From Larkinella sp965227735 (GTDB lineage: Bacteria > Bacteroidota > Bacteroidia > Cytophagales > Spirosomataceae): 64,000 bases of DNA. The stretch is taken from contig NZ_OZ245776.1 in NCBI RefSeq assembly GCF_965227735.1, forward strand, positions 5,642,001 to 5,706,000, read 5' to 3'. A model generated the notes under the pieces. It saw only the letters and a program-made list of their open reading frames with translations, made no database searches and was not told the origin of the DNA. The translations under genes were made by a program, and so were the position numbers. This document shows positions 17,471 through 25,859 of this stretch, in pieces (within the stretch, counting starts at the first letter, position 1; every line of letters starts with the position of its first letter).

Positions 17471-17524
17471 AATCCAAGGTAATCAACCTATGCGAATTCT
17501 ACACAATTTATTAACTGAGTTCTG

Positions 17525-17565
17525 AATCTTGTACTTCCAAAACCACATGGTGGAGTAACAAGATT
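17525..17565 (-). repeat. Short inverted repeat upstream of the HNH gene
   Basis: AATCTTGT (17525-17532) and ACAAGATT (17558-17565) flank 25 bp that can pair further imperfectly. It lies about 55 bp before the HNH start, between the cassette and the broken SWIM gene. It may be the cassette operator or a boundary remnant. Confidence 0.3.
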
Positions 17566-17595
17566 TTGTGTAATTACATCAATCATAGCGTCTTC

Positions 17596-18377
17596 TCACT
17601 TCCGCACCAGCCGCGCATTCCTCAACTCCTCCCGCAACGCATTCAACCGGCTGTACGTCTTATACAAATGCTCGGCGTAAATCGCCACCTGCGGTTTCAG
17701 CGATTGAAAACCGTTGAGCGCCGTCAGCCAGCTTGCGATGGACACGTACATCACCCGGCCCCGCTGGTCGTTGTCGAGGCACTGCGCGCTGTGCTCCATC
17801 ACCAGGTCCATGCACTCGTTGGGGCAGGTGTGGGCCGTCAGTTTCAGAATTTCGTTCAGGCCTTTCATACAGACAGTCGGTGTTTTTGACCAGTTGCAAA
17901 AGCTCGGCGGGGCGCTTTTCGACCTGGAGAACCTGCGCGTAAAACAGGTGATTGTGGACAATACCGCCTTTGCTTTTCAGGCTGTCGACAAACCGGTTGT
18001 GTTGGTCTTCGCTCCAGAACGTGCGCAATTGCTGGTAGTCGGTAACGCTGCCCTGCGACCGGCTGCGGTTTTCGAGGGCCTGTAAATACAGGTTCAGCGC
18101 ATCGCGGGTGCGAGCAACTGGTCGTTCAGATTTTCGAAAATGAACGTATCGAAGGTGCCGGGAAAGCGTTTGATAAGTCGTAACAGCGCGGTGATGAGTG
18201 CCGGGTGATCGCCGGAACGGTGGTGATAATAAAGAAGTCGCAAGCCAATTAGGGCGTCACGTTCCAAAAATTGCCCCGCTGCTTGAGCTTTTTGACGGCA
18301 CCCCGCCGGTAATAGTCTTCACCCCGGCCGAATACCGTATTCCCGGCCAACTGGCGCAGTGCATTTTTAGTGAACAT
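17596..18377 (-). pseudogene. Remnant of a SWIM zinc-finger-type protein gene
   Basis: Pieces of one protein are spread over different frames. The N-terminal piece from ATG 18377 (NTVFGRGEDYYRRGAVKKL, typical of the start of SWIM proteins) ends at TAA 18249. The frame then switches to LRLLYYHHRSGDHPALITAL up to TGA near 18110, switches again to RDALNLYLQALENRS through FWSEDQHNRFVDSLKSKGG, and shifts once more near 17870 to the end piece LNEILKLTAHTCPNECMDL. The zinc-binding CxCx..CxH part itself is missing, so a deletion probably joined the ends. At least three lesions make it a decayed gene at the edge of the AT-rich cassette. Confidence 0.7.
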
Positions 18378-18460
18378 GGCTGATTGAAAAGCGACCCGCG
18401 TTTGATTTTCGCAAAGAAATGACCTAATTTTCAAACCTCGTTTGAAAATTAAACAACCGA

Positions 18461-20302
18461 ATGAATTTACGAATGCTTCCTGCCCCTAAATCCCCTCAAA
18501 AATACGTTAACAAGACTTCATGCGGATTCCAAAAACCCTTTTTAGGGCCTATGGCGTCCTGGGTCTTTGCACTGCTCAATCTGCTGGCTGTCTGCACTTT
18601 TTCCCACGCGCAACAACCCAGGAAACCCAAAACCGCAGCCAAACCGCCCGTCACCGCCCCCACGGCATACTCCACCGACAAGGCGGTTTTGACCAAAGGA
18701 CAGCAGTTGTTCCAGCAGAACTGTACGGCCTGTCATAATTTCCTGCAAAAAGGCATCGGGCCGAATCTGGCCAGCGTGACGACGGAAGTGCCGGTGGACT
18801 GGCTCCGGAAGTTCATCCGCAATGCCCCGGAGGTCATCAACAGTGGCGACGCCCGGGCGCACGAACTTTTTGAAGAATACAAGCAGATGATGCCGCCGTT
18901 TACGCAGCTCAGCGAGGGCGACATCACCGCCCTGACGGCCTACCTTCACTCGAAACGCAAGGTGTCGACGGTCGATGTGGGCAGCGAAAACCTCGGCGCG
19001 GTGCTGAACGATCCCATTCCGACGAAAATACCGCCCTCCGGGTTGCGGATTCAGCTCGAAGAAGTGACCACCGCCCCGGCCAGCGCCGAAAAAATACCGC
19101 TGGCCCGCATCAACAAAATGCAGGTGCTGCCCGGCACGAAAAACCGGCTGTTTCTGGAAGATCTGCGGGGAACGCTGTACGAAATGGAAGGCAATTCGCT
19201 GCGGCCCTATATGGCGATGGCAAAAGAACGCCCGAATTTCATCCACGTACCCGGTTTGGCCACCGGTTTTGGCAGCTACGCCTTCCACCCGGATTTCTAC
19301 ACCAACGGTCTGTTCTATACGACCCATACCGAAAAAGCCAACACCGCCCCGGCCGATTTTGCCTATCCCGACTCCATCAAGGTGACGCTGCAGTGGGTGC
19401 TGACGGAGTGGAAACTGCCTGATCCAACGGCCGCAACCTTTTCCGGCACGGGCCGGGAGCTGCTGCGGCTCAACATGGTAAGCCCGATTCATGGCGTTCA
19501 GGAGATTACGTTTAACCCGATGGCGAAACCGGGCACCGCTGATTACGGCATGTTATACATCGGCGTAGGCGATGGCGGAGCCACCGAAAACGGATTCTAT
19601 TTTATCTGCAAAGACCGGAGCCGACCCTGGGGAAAAGTGCTGCGCATCGACCCGAAAGGCACCAACAGCACAAACGGGAAGTACGGTATTCCGACCCACA
19701 ACCCGTTTGCGAAGGATCCGACGGCGCTGAAAGAGATTTTTTGTCAGGGATTCCGGAACCCCAACCGGATTAGCTGGACGCCAGACGGCAAGATGCTGAT
19801 TTCGGACATCGGTCAGGCGCAGTCGGAAGAGCTGAACCTGGGTGTTGCCGGGGCGAATTACGGCTGGCCGGATCGCGAAGGCACCTTTGTCATTAACTAC
19901 CGGGGCCGCATGGACCGGGTGTACGCCCTGCCTGCCAATGATGCGACCTTCCAGTATACGTATCCCGTCGTGCAGTACGACCACGACGAAGGCAACGCGT
20001 TCTCCGCCGGTTTTGTCTATTCAGGAACCGCCATTCCGGCCCTGACGGGAAAATACATCTTTGGCGATATTGTCAGCGGGAAAGTTTATTACGTGGAAAG
20101 CAGTCAGCTACAGCCTGGTAAACAAGCCGAAATCAAAGAGTTGAAAGTGGAAGTGGCTGGCAAAACCGCTACGTTTCAGGAATTGAGCCAGAGTAAAAAA
20201 ACGGATCTGCGGTTTGGCCTGGGGCTGAATCAGGATTTCTACATCTATACCAAAGCCGACGGCCGGATCTATAAACTGGCCAACTGCGTACCCGATAAAT
20301 AG
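18461..20302 (+). CDS. Cytochrome c / PQQ-type sugar (sorbosone) dehydrogenase fusion
   Basis: A 613-residue exported protein. After a hydrophobic signal segment (residues 31-50, ending SHAQ), residues 75-165 form a class I cytochrome c domain with heme site CTACH and a distal methionine in QMMPPFTQL. The rest is a GSDH-like six-bladed propeller (PGLATGFGSYAFHPDF, YIGVGDGG, RPWGKVLRIDP, FCQGFRNPNRISW) that oxidises sugars or aldehydes using PQQ in related enzymes. Electrons would pass to the attached heme. ATG 18461 gives a long charged lead; 18551 is an alternative start directly at the signal peptide. The substrate is not predictable. A strong hairpin follows the gene. Confidence 0.85.
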   Translation: MNLRMLPAPKSPQKYVNKTSCGFQKPFLGPMASWVFALLNLLAVCTFSHAQQPRKPKTAAKPPVTAPTAYSTDKAVLTKGQQLFQQNCTACHNFLQKGIGPNLASVTTEVPVDWLRKFIRNAPEVINSGDARAHELFEEYKQMMPPFTQLSEGDITALTAYLHSKRKVSTVDVGSENLGAVLNDPIPTKIPPSGLRIQLEEVTTAPASAEKIPLARINKMQVLPGTKNRLFLEDLRGTLYEMEGNSLRPYMAMAKERPNFIHVPGLATGFGSYAFHPDFYTNGLFYTTHTEKANTAPADFAYPDSIKVTLQWVLTEWKLPDPTAATFSGTGRELLRLNMVSPIHGVQEITFNPMAKPGTADYGMLYIGVGDGGATENGFYFICKDRSRPWGKVLRIDPKGTNSTNGKYGIPTHNPFAKDPTALKEIFCQGFRNPNRISWTPDGKMLISDIGQAQSEELNLGVAGANYGWPDREGTFVINYRGRMDRVYALPANDATFQYTYPVVQYDHDEGNAFSAGFVYSGTAIPALTGKYIFGDIVSGKVYYVESSQLQPGKQAEIKELKVEVAGKTATFQELSQSKKTDLRFGLGLNQDFYIYTKADGRIYKLANCVPDK

Positions 20303-20627
20303 AACGGCGGAAAAACCGTACAGGGCTATTTCTACGATCTGATGAGTAAACGTTAGCCGGTATACGCGACAGCTTTTTCGCTGCGCTGTATACCGGCTAT
20401 TTTCTTGCCATTTCTTCCGGCCTCCCTCTCTGATTTCAACCTGACGAACCACCCGAAACCCCGAATTCAGGCTGGTAAGGCGGTGTTGAAAAATAGGAGA
20501 AAAGAAATGTTTTTTTAGTGTGGGGTAAAATAACAAAACTTTGTCTTTGAATTAGAATATTTTTCCGGCCTGTAGGCACAACGTCAACCATTCTCTACAA
20601 CGTGCGTAGCGTGTATTCTCTGACCCG
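20303..20627. other. 325-bp intergenic region before the PUL
   Basis: The left part holds the terminator at 20354-20399. The right part (about 20510-20600) is AT-rich and presumably carries the sigma-factor gene promoter; TTTG words occur near 20543 and 20546 but no fully spaced TAnnTTTG pair is convincing. No small gene or RNA was recognised. Confidence 0.5.
20354..20399 (+). terminator. Hairpin terminator after the dehydrogenase gene
   Basis: TAGCCGGTATAC and GTATACCGGCTA form a perfect 12-bp outer stem with a further GCGACAGC/GCTGCGC inner stem, followed by TATTTT. Confidence 0.75.
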
Positions 20628-21308
20628 ATGAACCCTGAAGAACAGCCTTTAGAAGCGTATCACGCCGACCGAACCGGGCCACGGATTTCGAAGGAACCGG
20701 AAGAACCCCGGGTGCTTTCCGACGAGTATTTTATTCAAACCTATTTCGCTTCGTCTCCCCAGAAAGGGTTTGAGTTGCTTTTCAGAAAGTACTACACCAA
20801 TTTATGCAACCATGCCATTCGGTATGTGTATTCGAAAGAAATAGCGGAAGATGTTGTGGCTGAAGTTTTCACGAATTTCTGGAATAATAAGGTGTATGAA
20901 ACCATCGCCATTTCGTACCGTTCCTATTTATACACCTCCGTCAAAAACCGCTCCTACAACTACATAAAACAGGAGTTAAACCGGAATGAAAACCTGGATA
21001 CCAGTGATGAGAACGCGGATTATTTTAAATCCATTGCGGTGCTGCAACCGGATGAAATCCTGCATTTCCATGAGCTAAGCCGAAAGCTGGAAGTGGCCAT
21101 TCAACACCTGCCCAAACAATCCCGAAAAGCGTTTCAGTTAAACCGGCTGGAAGGCAAGAAATATGCGGAAGTCGCTTCCGAAATGGAATTAACGGTTAGC
21201 GCGGTAGAACGCTTGATCAGCAGAGCGTTATCCAGAATCAGAGAGGAGCTGAAACACGAGTACTTACTCAGTTTATTTCTGCTGTTTATTCTCTCAGTCA
21301 GTGAGTAA
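20628..21308 (+). CDS. ECF-type RNA polymerase sigma-70 factor of the PUL
   Basis: A 226-residue sigma factor of the Bacteroidota expansion group. Region 2 is GFELLFRKYYTNLCNHAIRY with the core-binding AEDVVAEVFTNFW; region 4 is LPKQSRKAFQLNRLEGKKYA and the helix-turn-helix LTVSAVERLISRALSRIREE. The N-terminal 35 residues are an unusual polar extension. The product ends in a hydrophobic stretch (LLSLFLLFILSVSE) that is atypical for a soluble factor but common among Bacteroidota PUL sigma factors. The anti-sigma gene starts 21 bp downstream, so the pair is an operon controlling the SusC/D genes after it. Confidence 0.93.
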   Translation: MNPEEQPLEAYHADRTGPRISKEPEEPRVLSDEYFIQTYFASSPQKGFELLFRKYYTNLCNHAIRYVYSKEIAEDVVAEVFTNFWNNKVYETIAISYRSYLYTSVKNRSYNYIKQELNRNENLDTSDENADYFKSIAVLQPDEILHFHELSRKLEVAIQHLPKQSRKAFQLNRLEGKKYAEVASEMELTVSAVERLISRALSRIREELKHEYLLSLFLLFILSVSE

Positions 21309-21329
21309 TACGATCCAAATCCCGCCATT

Positions 21330-22412
21330 ATGGAATCTTCATTAATAAAGAAAATCGTATTTGATTATTTTGATCACAAGTGTACCACGATTCAACGGAA
21401 ACTGATTGAAGAGTGGCTAGCGGATAAAAGTAATCTTGAGCTGTTTCATCAGTATCTGGATGAATGGGAGTCACAACATCCCCAGTATAATTTTGATCCT
21501 GACAGAGGATTGGAAAAAGTATACCGATCCATTCAGGCACCGGAAACCGAACAAAAAGTGAGTACGGTTCCGACCAAACAATTCCGGTTAAATTCGCTAT
21601 TCAAATGGCTTTCCGTGGCTTCCATTGTTTTAGTTCTGGGTTGGCTGGGCTGGACTAAATATGCAGAATCCCCCGCCATTACCTACCGGATGCTCATCAA
21701 TACGGTAAAAGAAGAAACCGGTGAAATTTACGAAAAAGAGAACCTGACCAACGGCCCAATTCTGGTAAACTTACCCGACAAAAGCTCCGTCATTTTACAG
21801 CCCCAAAGCCGGATCAGTTATTCACCGAAGCTATTTAATAATCGGAAACGGGAAGTGGTTCTGGTCGGTGAAGCTTTTTTTGAAGTACAGAAAAATCCCG
21901 AGAAACCCTTTTTTGTCTATACGAGAGGATTGATTACCAAAGTGTTAGGGACCAGTTTTCTGGTGAAAACGCAGGCCGAGTTTTCCGAAGTCGTGGTAAA
22001 AACCGGGAAAGTCGAAGTGTTTCTGCATAATGATAAAAACAAGGACAAGAAAATGGCCAGCAACCAACTGGATGGGCTGATTTTAAAAGAAGATGAACGC
22101 ATTAATACGGACCCGAATCAGCATACCTTAAACAAACCGCTGACGGTCGATAAAACCAATCTGAAGCTACCCATTCAAAGCCTGAGCTTTAATTTCGATG
22201 AGACGGCGGCTATTAACGTTATCGAGACGTTAAACAAGGCCTATCATGCGAACATCGTGTATGACAGTACCCACTTGTCTTCCTGCAAACTGACCGCGCA
22301 TTTGTCGGACGAACCCTTATTGCAAAAAATCGAATTAATCTGCATTGCGCTGGAAGCCAGTTACGTCGAAAACGACGGCCGGATAGTGATCAAGTCAAAC
22401 GGATGTAAATAA
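21330..22412 (+). CDS. FecR-family anti-sigma factor with DUF4974
   Basis: A 360-residue single-pass inner-membrane protein. The cytoplasmic N-terminal 85 residues bind the sigma factor. The membrane helix (WLSVASIVLVLGWLGW) is near residues 92-108. The periplasmic FecR domain follows (ITYRMLINTVKEETGEIY, VNLPDKSSVILQPQSRISYS, VVLVGEAFFEVQKNPEKPF), then the C-terminal DUF4974 (LSFNFDETAAINVIETLNKA). DUF4974 is thought to contact the STN domain of the partner SusC, which is present in the next gene. Ligand binding outside would thus free the sigma factor. Confidence 0.93.
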   Translation: MESSLIKKIVFDYFDHKCTTIQRKLIEEWLADKSNLELFHQYLDEWESQHPQYNFDPDRGLEKVYRSIQAPETEQKVSTVPTKQFRLNSLFKWLSVASIVLVLGWLGWTKYAESPAITYRMLINTVKEETGEIYEKENLTNGPILVNLPDKSSVILQPQSRISYSPKLFNNRKREVVLVGEAFFEVQKNPEKPFFVYTRGLITKVLGTSFLVKTQAEFSEVVVKTGKVEVFLHNDKNKDKKMASNQLDGLILKEDERINTDPNQHTLNKPLTVDKTNLKLPIQSLSFNFDETAAINVIETLNKAYHANIVYDSTHLSSCKLTAHLSDEPLLQKIELICIALEASYVENDGRIVIKSNGCK

Positions 22413-22493
22413 ACCGGTTGCAGAATGTGCCGGTATTTGCCAACTGTAATCACTAATACCTCTCCTTATTCCTAACCCTTAACCCGTAATTTT

Positions 22494-25400
22494 ATGAACA
22501 TAGCGCTACGAAATGGCAAACAAGGCCTGGGTTTTCTGCCTGCTTTTATTTGCCAGCTATTTCTTTCAGTTCTCTTCATGGGGCCATTGTTTGCCTACAG
22601 AGCCGATTCGCAGGAAGTGCTGAAAAAACGGATTAGCCTGAAAATCGAAAATCAATCCGTCAAAAAGGTGTTGATCGAAATCGAGAAAAATGCCGAAGTG
22701 CGGTTTATTTATAATCCCAATCTGTTAAAATCGGCGCACAAGGTTAACCTGACGATTAACAATTTACCGCTTGGCGATGTGCTGACCAGCGTCCTTGAGC
22801 CGCTGCAATTAGGTTACCGGATTCTGGGGAAACAGATTGTTCTCAATCGGATTGAAGTAAAGACTTCGGCAATGCCGGAAAACGAGGCCAGTCTACAGCC
22901 CATGCTGCCCCTGGATATATCCGTCAAGGGCCAGATTAAAGATGACAAAAATGAGGCCATTGTGGGGGCCAGTATCATCATCAAAGGCCTGAATAAAGGC
23001 ACAACTACCGACGCGGAGGGCCGGTTTTCGCTGTCGGTTCCCAACGAGGATGCGGTGCTGATCGTCAGTTTCATCGGGTATGAATCACAGGAACTGGCCG
23101 TTGGAAAACGCACGGTTTTCGATGTGGTTTTAAAGGCGGATTTAAAGCAACTGGAGGAAATTGTGGTGGTTGGCTACGGCGAAATCAAGAAGACCGACCT
23201 GACCGGCGCGGTGGCCTCGGTTCAAACCCGGGACATTGTCCGCGCCAATCCGGTGATGGCTTCCAAAGCCATTCAGGGGCAGGTCGCGGGCGCAACCGTC
23301 ACCAAATCAAGCAACAAACCGGGGGCGGGCTACAACATCACCATTCGGGGCGAAAACACCATCAACAACTCCACCGAACCCCTGGTGGTGATCGACGGGC
23401 TGATGGGTGGTAATCTCAACAACCTCAATCCCAACGACATTCAGTCGATGGACATCCTGAAAGATGCGTCGTCGACCGCCATTTACGGGGCGCGGGGCGC
23501 CAACGGTGTCATCATCGTCACGACGAAAAAAGGGATTTCCGGCAAACCGCGCGTCAGTTACGACAGCTACGTGGGCGTCAAGATGCCCGCCCACATGCCC
23601 GAACTGATGTCGAGTGAGCAGTTTTACAAAGCGACGTATACCGACCGGGTGCTGGAAGGGGCCACGGGTGCTACGTTCACAGCCGCCGAAATGGCGAACA
23701 TCAAGGCCGGAAAAACCGCTGACTGGGTGGATTTGATTACCGACCCGGCCCTGCAAATGAGCCAGAATATCAGCGTAGCGGGTGGAAACGACAAAACGAC
23801 CTACCGGTTTTCGGGTGGTTATCTGAACGAAAATGGCAATGTGCTCCACACGGGCTACAAACGCTACAACCTGAACGCCGGTCTGGACAGCAAGCTGGGA
23901 AACCGCTTCAAAGTGGGGTTTACGTCCTACCTGACCTACAGCAACCAGAATGTGGGGTCGCAGGAGTCGCTGCGGGGGGCGTATCGGGCGCGTCCGACGG
24001 GAACCCCCTACTTTAGCGACCTCGCCAACCCGTCTGAGAACGGTGATTTCAATGTCGATGGCTATGCGTTCTGGATGGGAATCAACGACAAGCAGGTGCC
24101 CAATCCGCTGGCCGACATCGACCCCAAAACCTCGAAACTGCTGACCACCACGATGTCGGTGATGAGCAACGGCTACGTTGAGTTTACCCCCATCAAAGGG
24201 CTCAGTTTCCGTTCGTCGCTTTCGGCTTCGTATAACACCGACCGCATTGGCGATTTCCGGGGGCAGTGGTCCAAATCGCAGATTGGGTCCAAACCCCGGG
24301 CGCAGTATGACAACCGGACGCAGGGAAACTACACCCTGGACAACATTATCACCTATAACCTGGACCTGGGCAAGCATAAATTTGGCGTAACGGGTTTACA
24401 AAGTGCCTTCTACCAGCGCAACGAAGCCTATCAGATTGCCGCCAAAGACCTGCCCTACAATTCAGACTGGTATGCCCTGAACACCGGAACCGTGACGGGC
24501 ATCAACAGTTCGCTGGTCGAGCGCTCGCTGCTGTCGTTCATGGGTCGGGTCAACTACTCCTACAATGACAAATATCTGTTGACGGTAACGGGTCGTTCAG
24601 ACGGTGCTTCCCAGCTTTCGGAAGGCAACAAATGGGCCTTTTTTCCGTCGGTGGCCCTGGCCTGGCGGATGGGCGACGAACCGTTTATCAGTAACCTCAA
24701 CGTGTTTTCGAACCTTAAACTGCGCCTGAGCTACGGGCAGGTGGGAAACTCGACGGTGAGTCCGTACAGCACGCAGGCCGGTTTGCTCAACACCGGGTAT
24801 GACTTTGACGGCACGGCGGCTTACGGTTTTGCGCCTTCCAACCTGGCCAACAAGGACTTGAAGTGGGAGCGGAGTACGGAATATAACCTGGGGCTGGACT
24901 TCGGGTTCTTTAAAAACCGCCTTTCGGCCTCGCTGGAATTGTATAACCGGAGAACCGCCGACCTGATTCTGAATCAGAAGATTCCGACCGTAACCGGGTT
25001 TTCGCAGGTTATTGCCAACGTCGGGCAAATCGAGAACAAAGGCGTGGAACTGACGCTCAATACCGTCAACATCGCCCGCAACGATTTTAGCTGGAACAGC
25101 ACCTTTGCGTTCACCCGCAACCGCAACAAACTGCTGCAACTGTACGGCGACGGCCAAACCGTCGATAAAGGCAACAAGCTGTTTGTCGGCTACCCGATCC
25201 GGTCGAATTTCGATTACCAGTTCGATGGCATCTGGCAAACCGCCCAGCAGGAGCAGGCGACCAAATACAAACAGGTGCCCGGCTCGGTACGCGTGGTCGA
25301 TCAAAACAACGACGGCGTTATTTCCTCCACCGATGCCATCGACGACCGCGTGGTGCTGGGAACGCAGTTGCCAAACTGGATTCTGGGCATCACCAACCGT

Positions 25401-25835
25401 TTCAAATACAAAAACCTGGACCTGTCCTTTTTCGTCTATTACCGGGATGGTGTTCAATATTACAACAGCACTTTGTCGGGCACTTTCGGCGAAATCAGCG
25501 GCACCCGCTACAACAAACTGGCCTCGCTGGACTACTGGCGGAGCGACAATCCGTCGAACACCTATTTTGGCGTCGTCGCGGCCAATCCGTACCGAAACGC
25601 CATCAACTACCAGGATGCCAGCTTTTTGCGGATTTCGGACATTACCGTAGGCTACACCCTGCCGAAAGGCCTGATGAATTCCTGGAAACTGGCCAATGCC
25701 CGCCTGTATGCGCAGGTCATGAATCCGTTTGTATTTACCAAATTCACCGGATTTGACCCTGAATTTAACTCGGCGATTTATCAGGATGATGTGCCGTCGA
25801 TGACGTATACCGTAGGTGTCAATATCAGTTTCTAA
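22494..25835 (+). CDS. SusC/RagA-type TonB-dependent outer-membrane transporter with STN domain
   Basis: A 1113-residue outer-membrane importer. The long signal peptide ends near residue 38. The STN domain follows (SLKIENQSVKKVLIEIEKNA..VRFIYNPN, about residues 45-115), marking it as a signal-transducing receptor. Next come the CarboxypepD_reg-like domain (VKGQIKDDKNEAIVGASIII), the SusC signature LEEIVVVGYG, the plug (GAVASVQTRDI to ARGANGVIIVTTKKG) and a 22-strand barrel ending in aromatic F (VGVNISF). It works with the SusD lipoprotein encoded 24 bp later to import oligosaccharides. The FecR/sigma pair upstream is its probable control circuit. Confidence 0.95.
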   Translation: MNIALRNGKQGLGFLPAFICQLFLSVLFMGPLFAYRADSQEVLKKRISLKIENQSVKKVLIEIEKNAEVRFIYNPNLLKSAHKVNLTINNLPLGDVLTSVLEPLQLGYRILGKQIVLNRIEVKTSAMPENEASLQPMLPLDISVKGQIKDDKNEAIVGASIIIKGLNKGTTTDAEGRFSLSVPNEDAVLIVSFIGYESQELAVGKRTVFDVVLKADLKQLEEIVVVGYGEIKKTDLTGAVASVQTRDIVRANPVMASKAIQGQVAGATVTKSSNKPGAGYNITIRGENTINNSTEPLVVIDGLMGGNLNNLNPNDIQSMDILKDASSTAIYGARGANGVIIVTTKKGISGKPRVSYDSYVGVKMPAHMPELMSSEQFYKATYTDRVLEGATGATFTAAEMANIKAGKTADWVDLITDPALQMSQNISVAGGNDKTTYRFSGGYLNENGNVLHTGYKRYNLNAGLDSKLGNRFKVGFTSYLTYSNQNVGSQESLRGAYRARPTGTPYFSDLANPSENGDFNVDGYAFWMGINDKQVPNPLADIDPKTSKLLTTTMSVMSNGYVEFTPIKGLSFRSSLSASYNTDRIGDFRGQWSKSQIGSKPRAQYDNRTQGNYTLDNIITYNLDLGKHKFGVTGLQSAFYQRNEAYQIAAKDLPYNSDWYALNTGTVTGINSSLVERSLLSFMGRVNYSYNDKYLLTVTGRSDGASQLSEGNKWAFFPSVALAWRMGDEPFISNLNVFSNLKLRLSYGQVGNSTVSPYSTQAGLLNTGYDFDGTAAYGFAPSNLANKDLKWERSTEYNLGLDFGFFKNRLSASLELYNRRTADLILNQKIPTVTGFSQVIANVGQIENKGVELTLNTVNIARNDFSWNSTFAFTRNRNKLLQLYGDGQTVDKGNKLFVGYPIRSNFDYQFDGIWQTAQQEQATKYKQVPGSVRVVDQNNDGVISSTDAIDDRVVLGTQLPNWILGITNRFKYKNLDLSFFVYYRDGVQYYNSTLSGTFGEISGTRYNKLASLDYWRSDNPSNTYFGVVAANPYRNAINYQDASFLRISDITVGYTLPKGLMNSWKLANARLYAQVMNPFVFTKFTGFDPEFNSAIYQDDVPSMTYTVGVNISF

Positions 25836-25859
25836 CCCCGAAATCAACGCGTAATTCCC

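Noticed and set aside
18249..18434. Short minus-strand frame as an independent gene
   Set aside because: It continues, in other frames, into downstream SWIM-type fragments, so it is the N-terminal piece of a pseudogene. The codon at 18434 is TTG, and ATG is at 18377.
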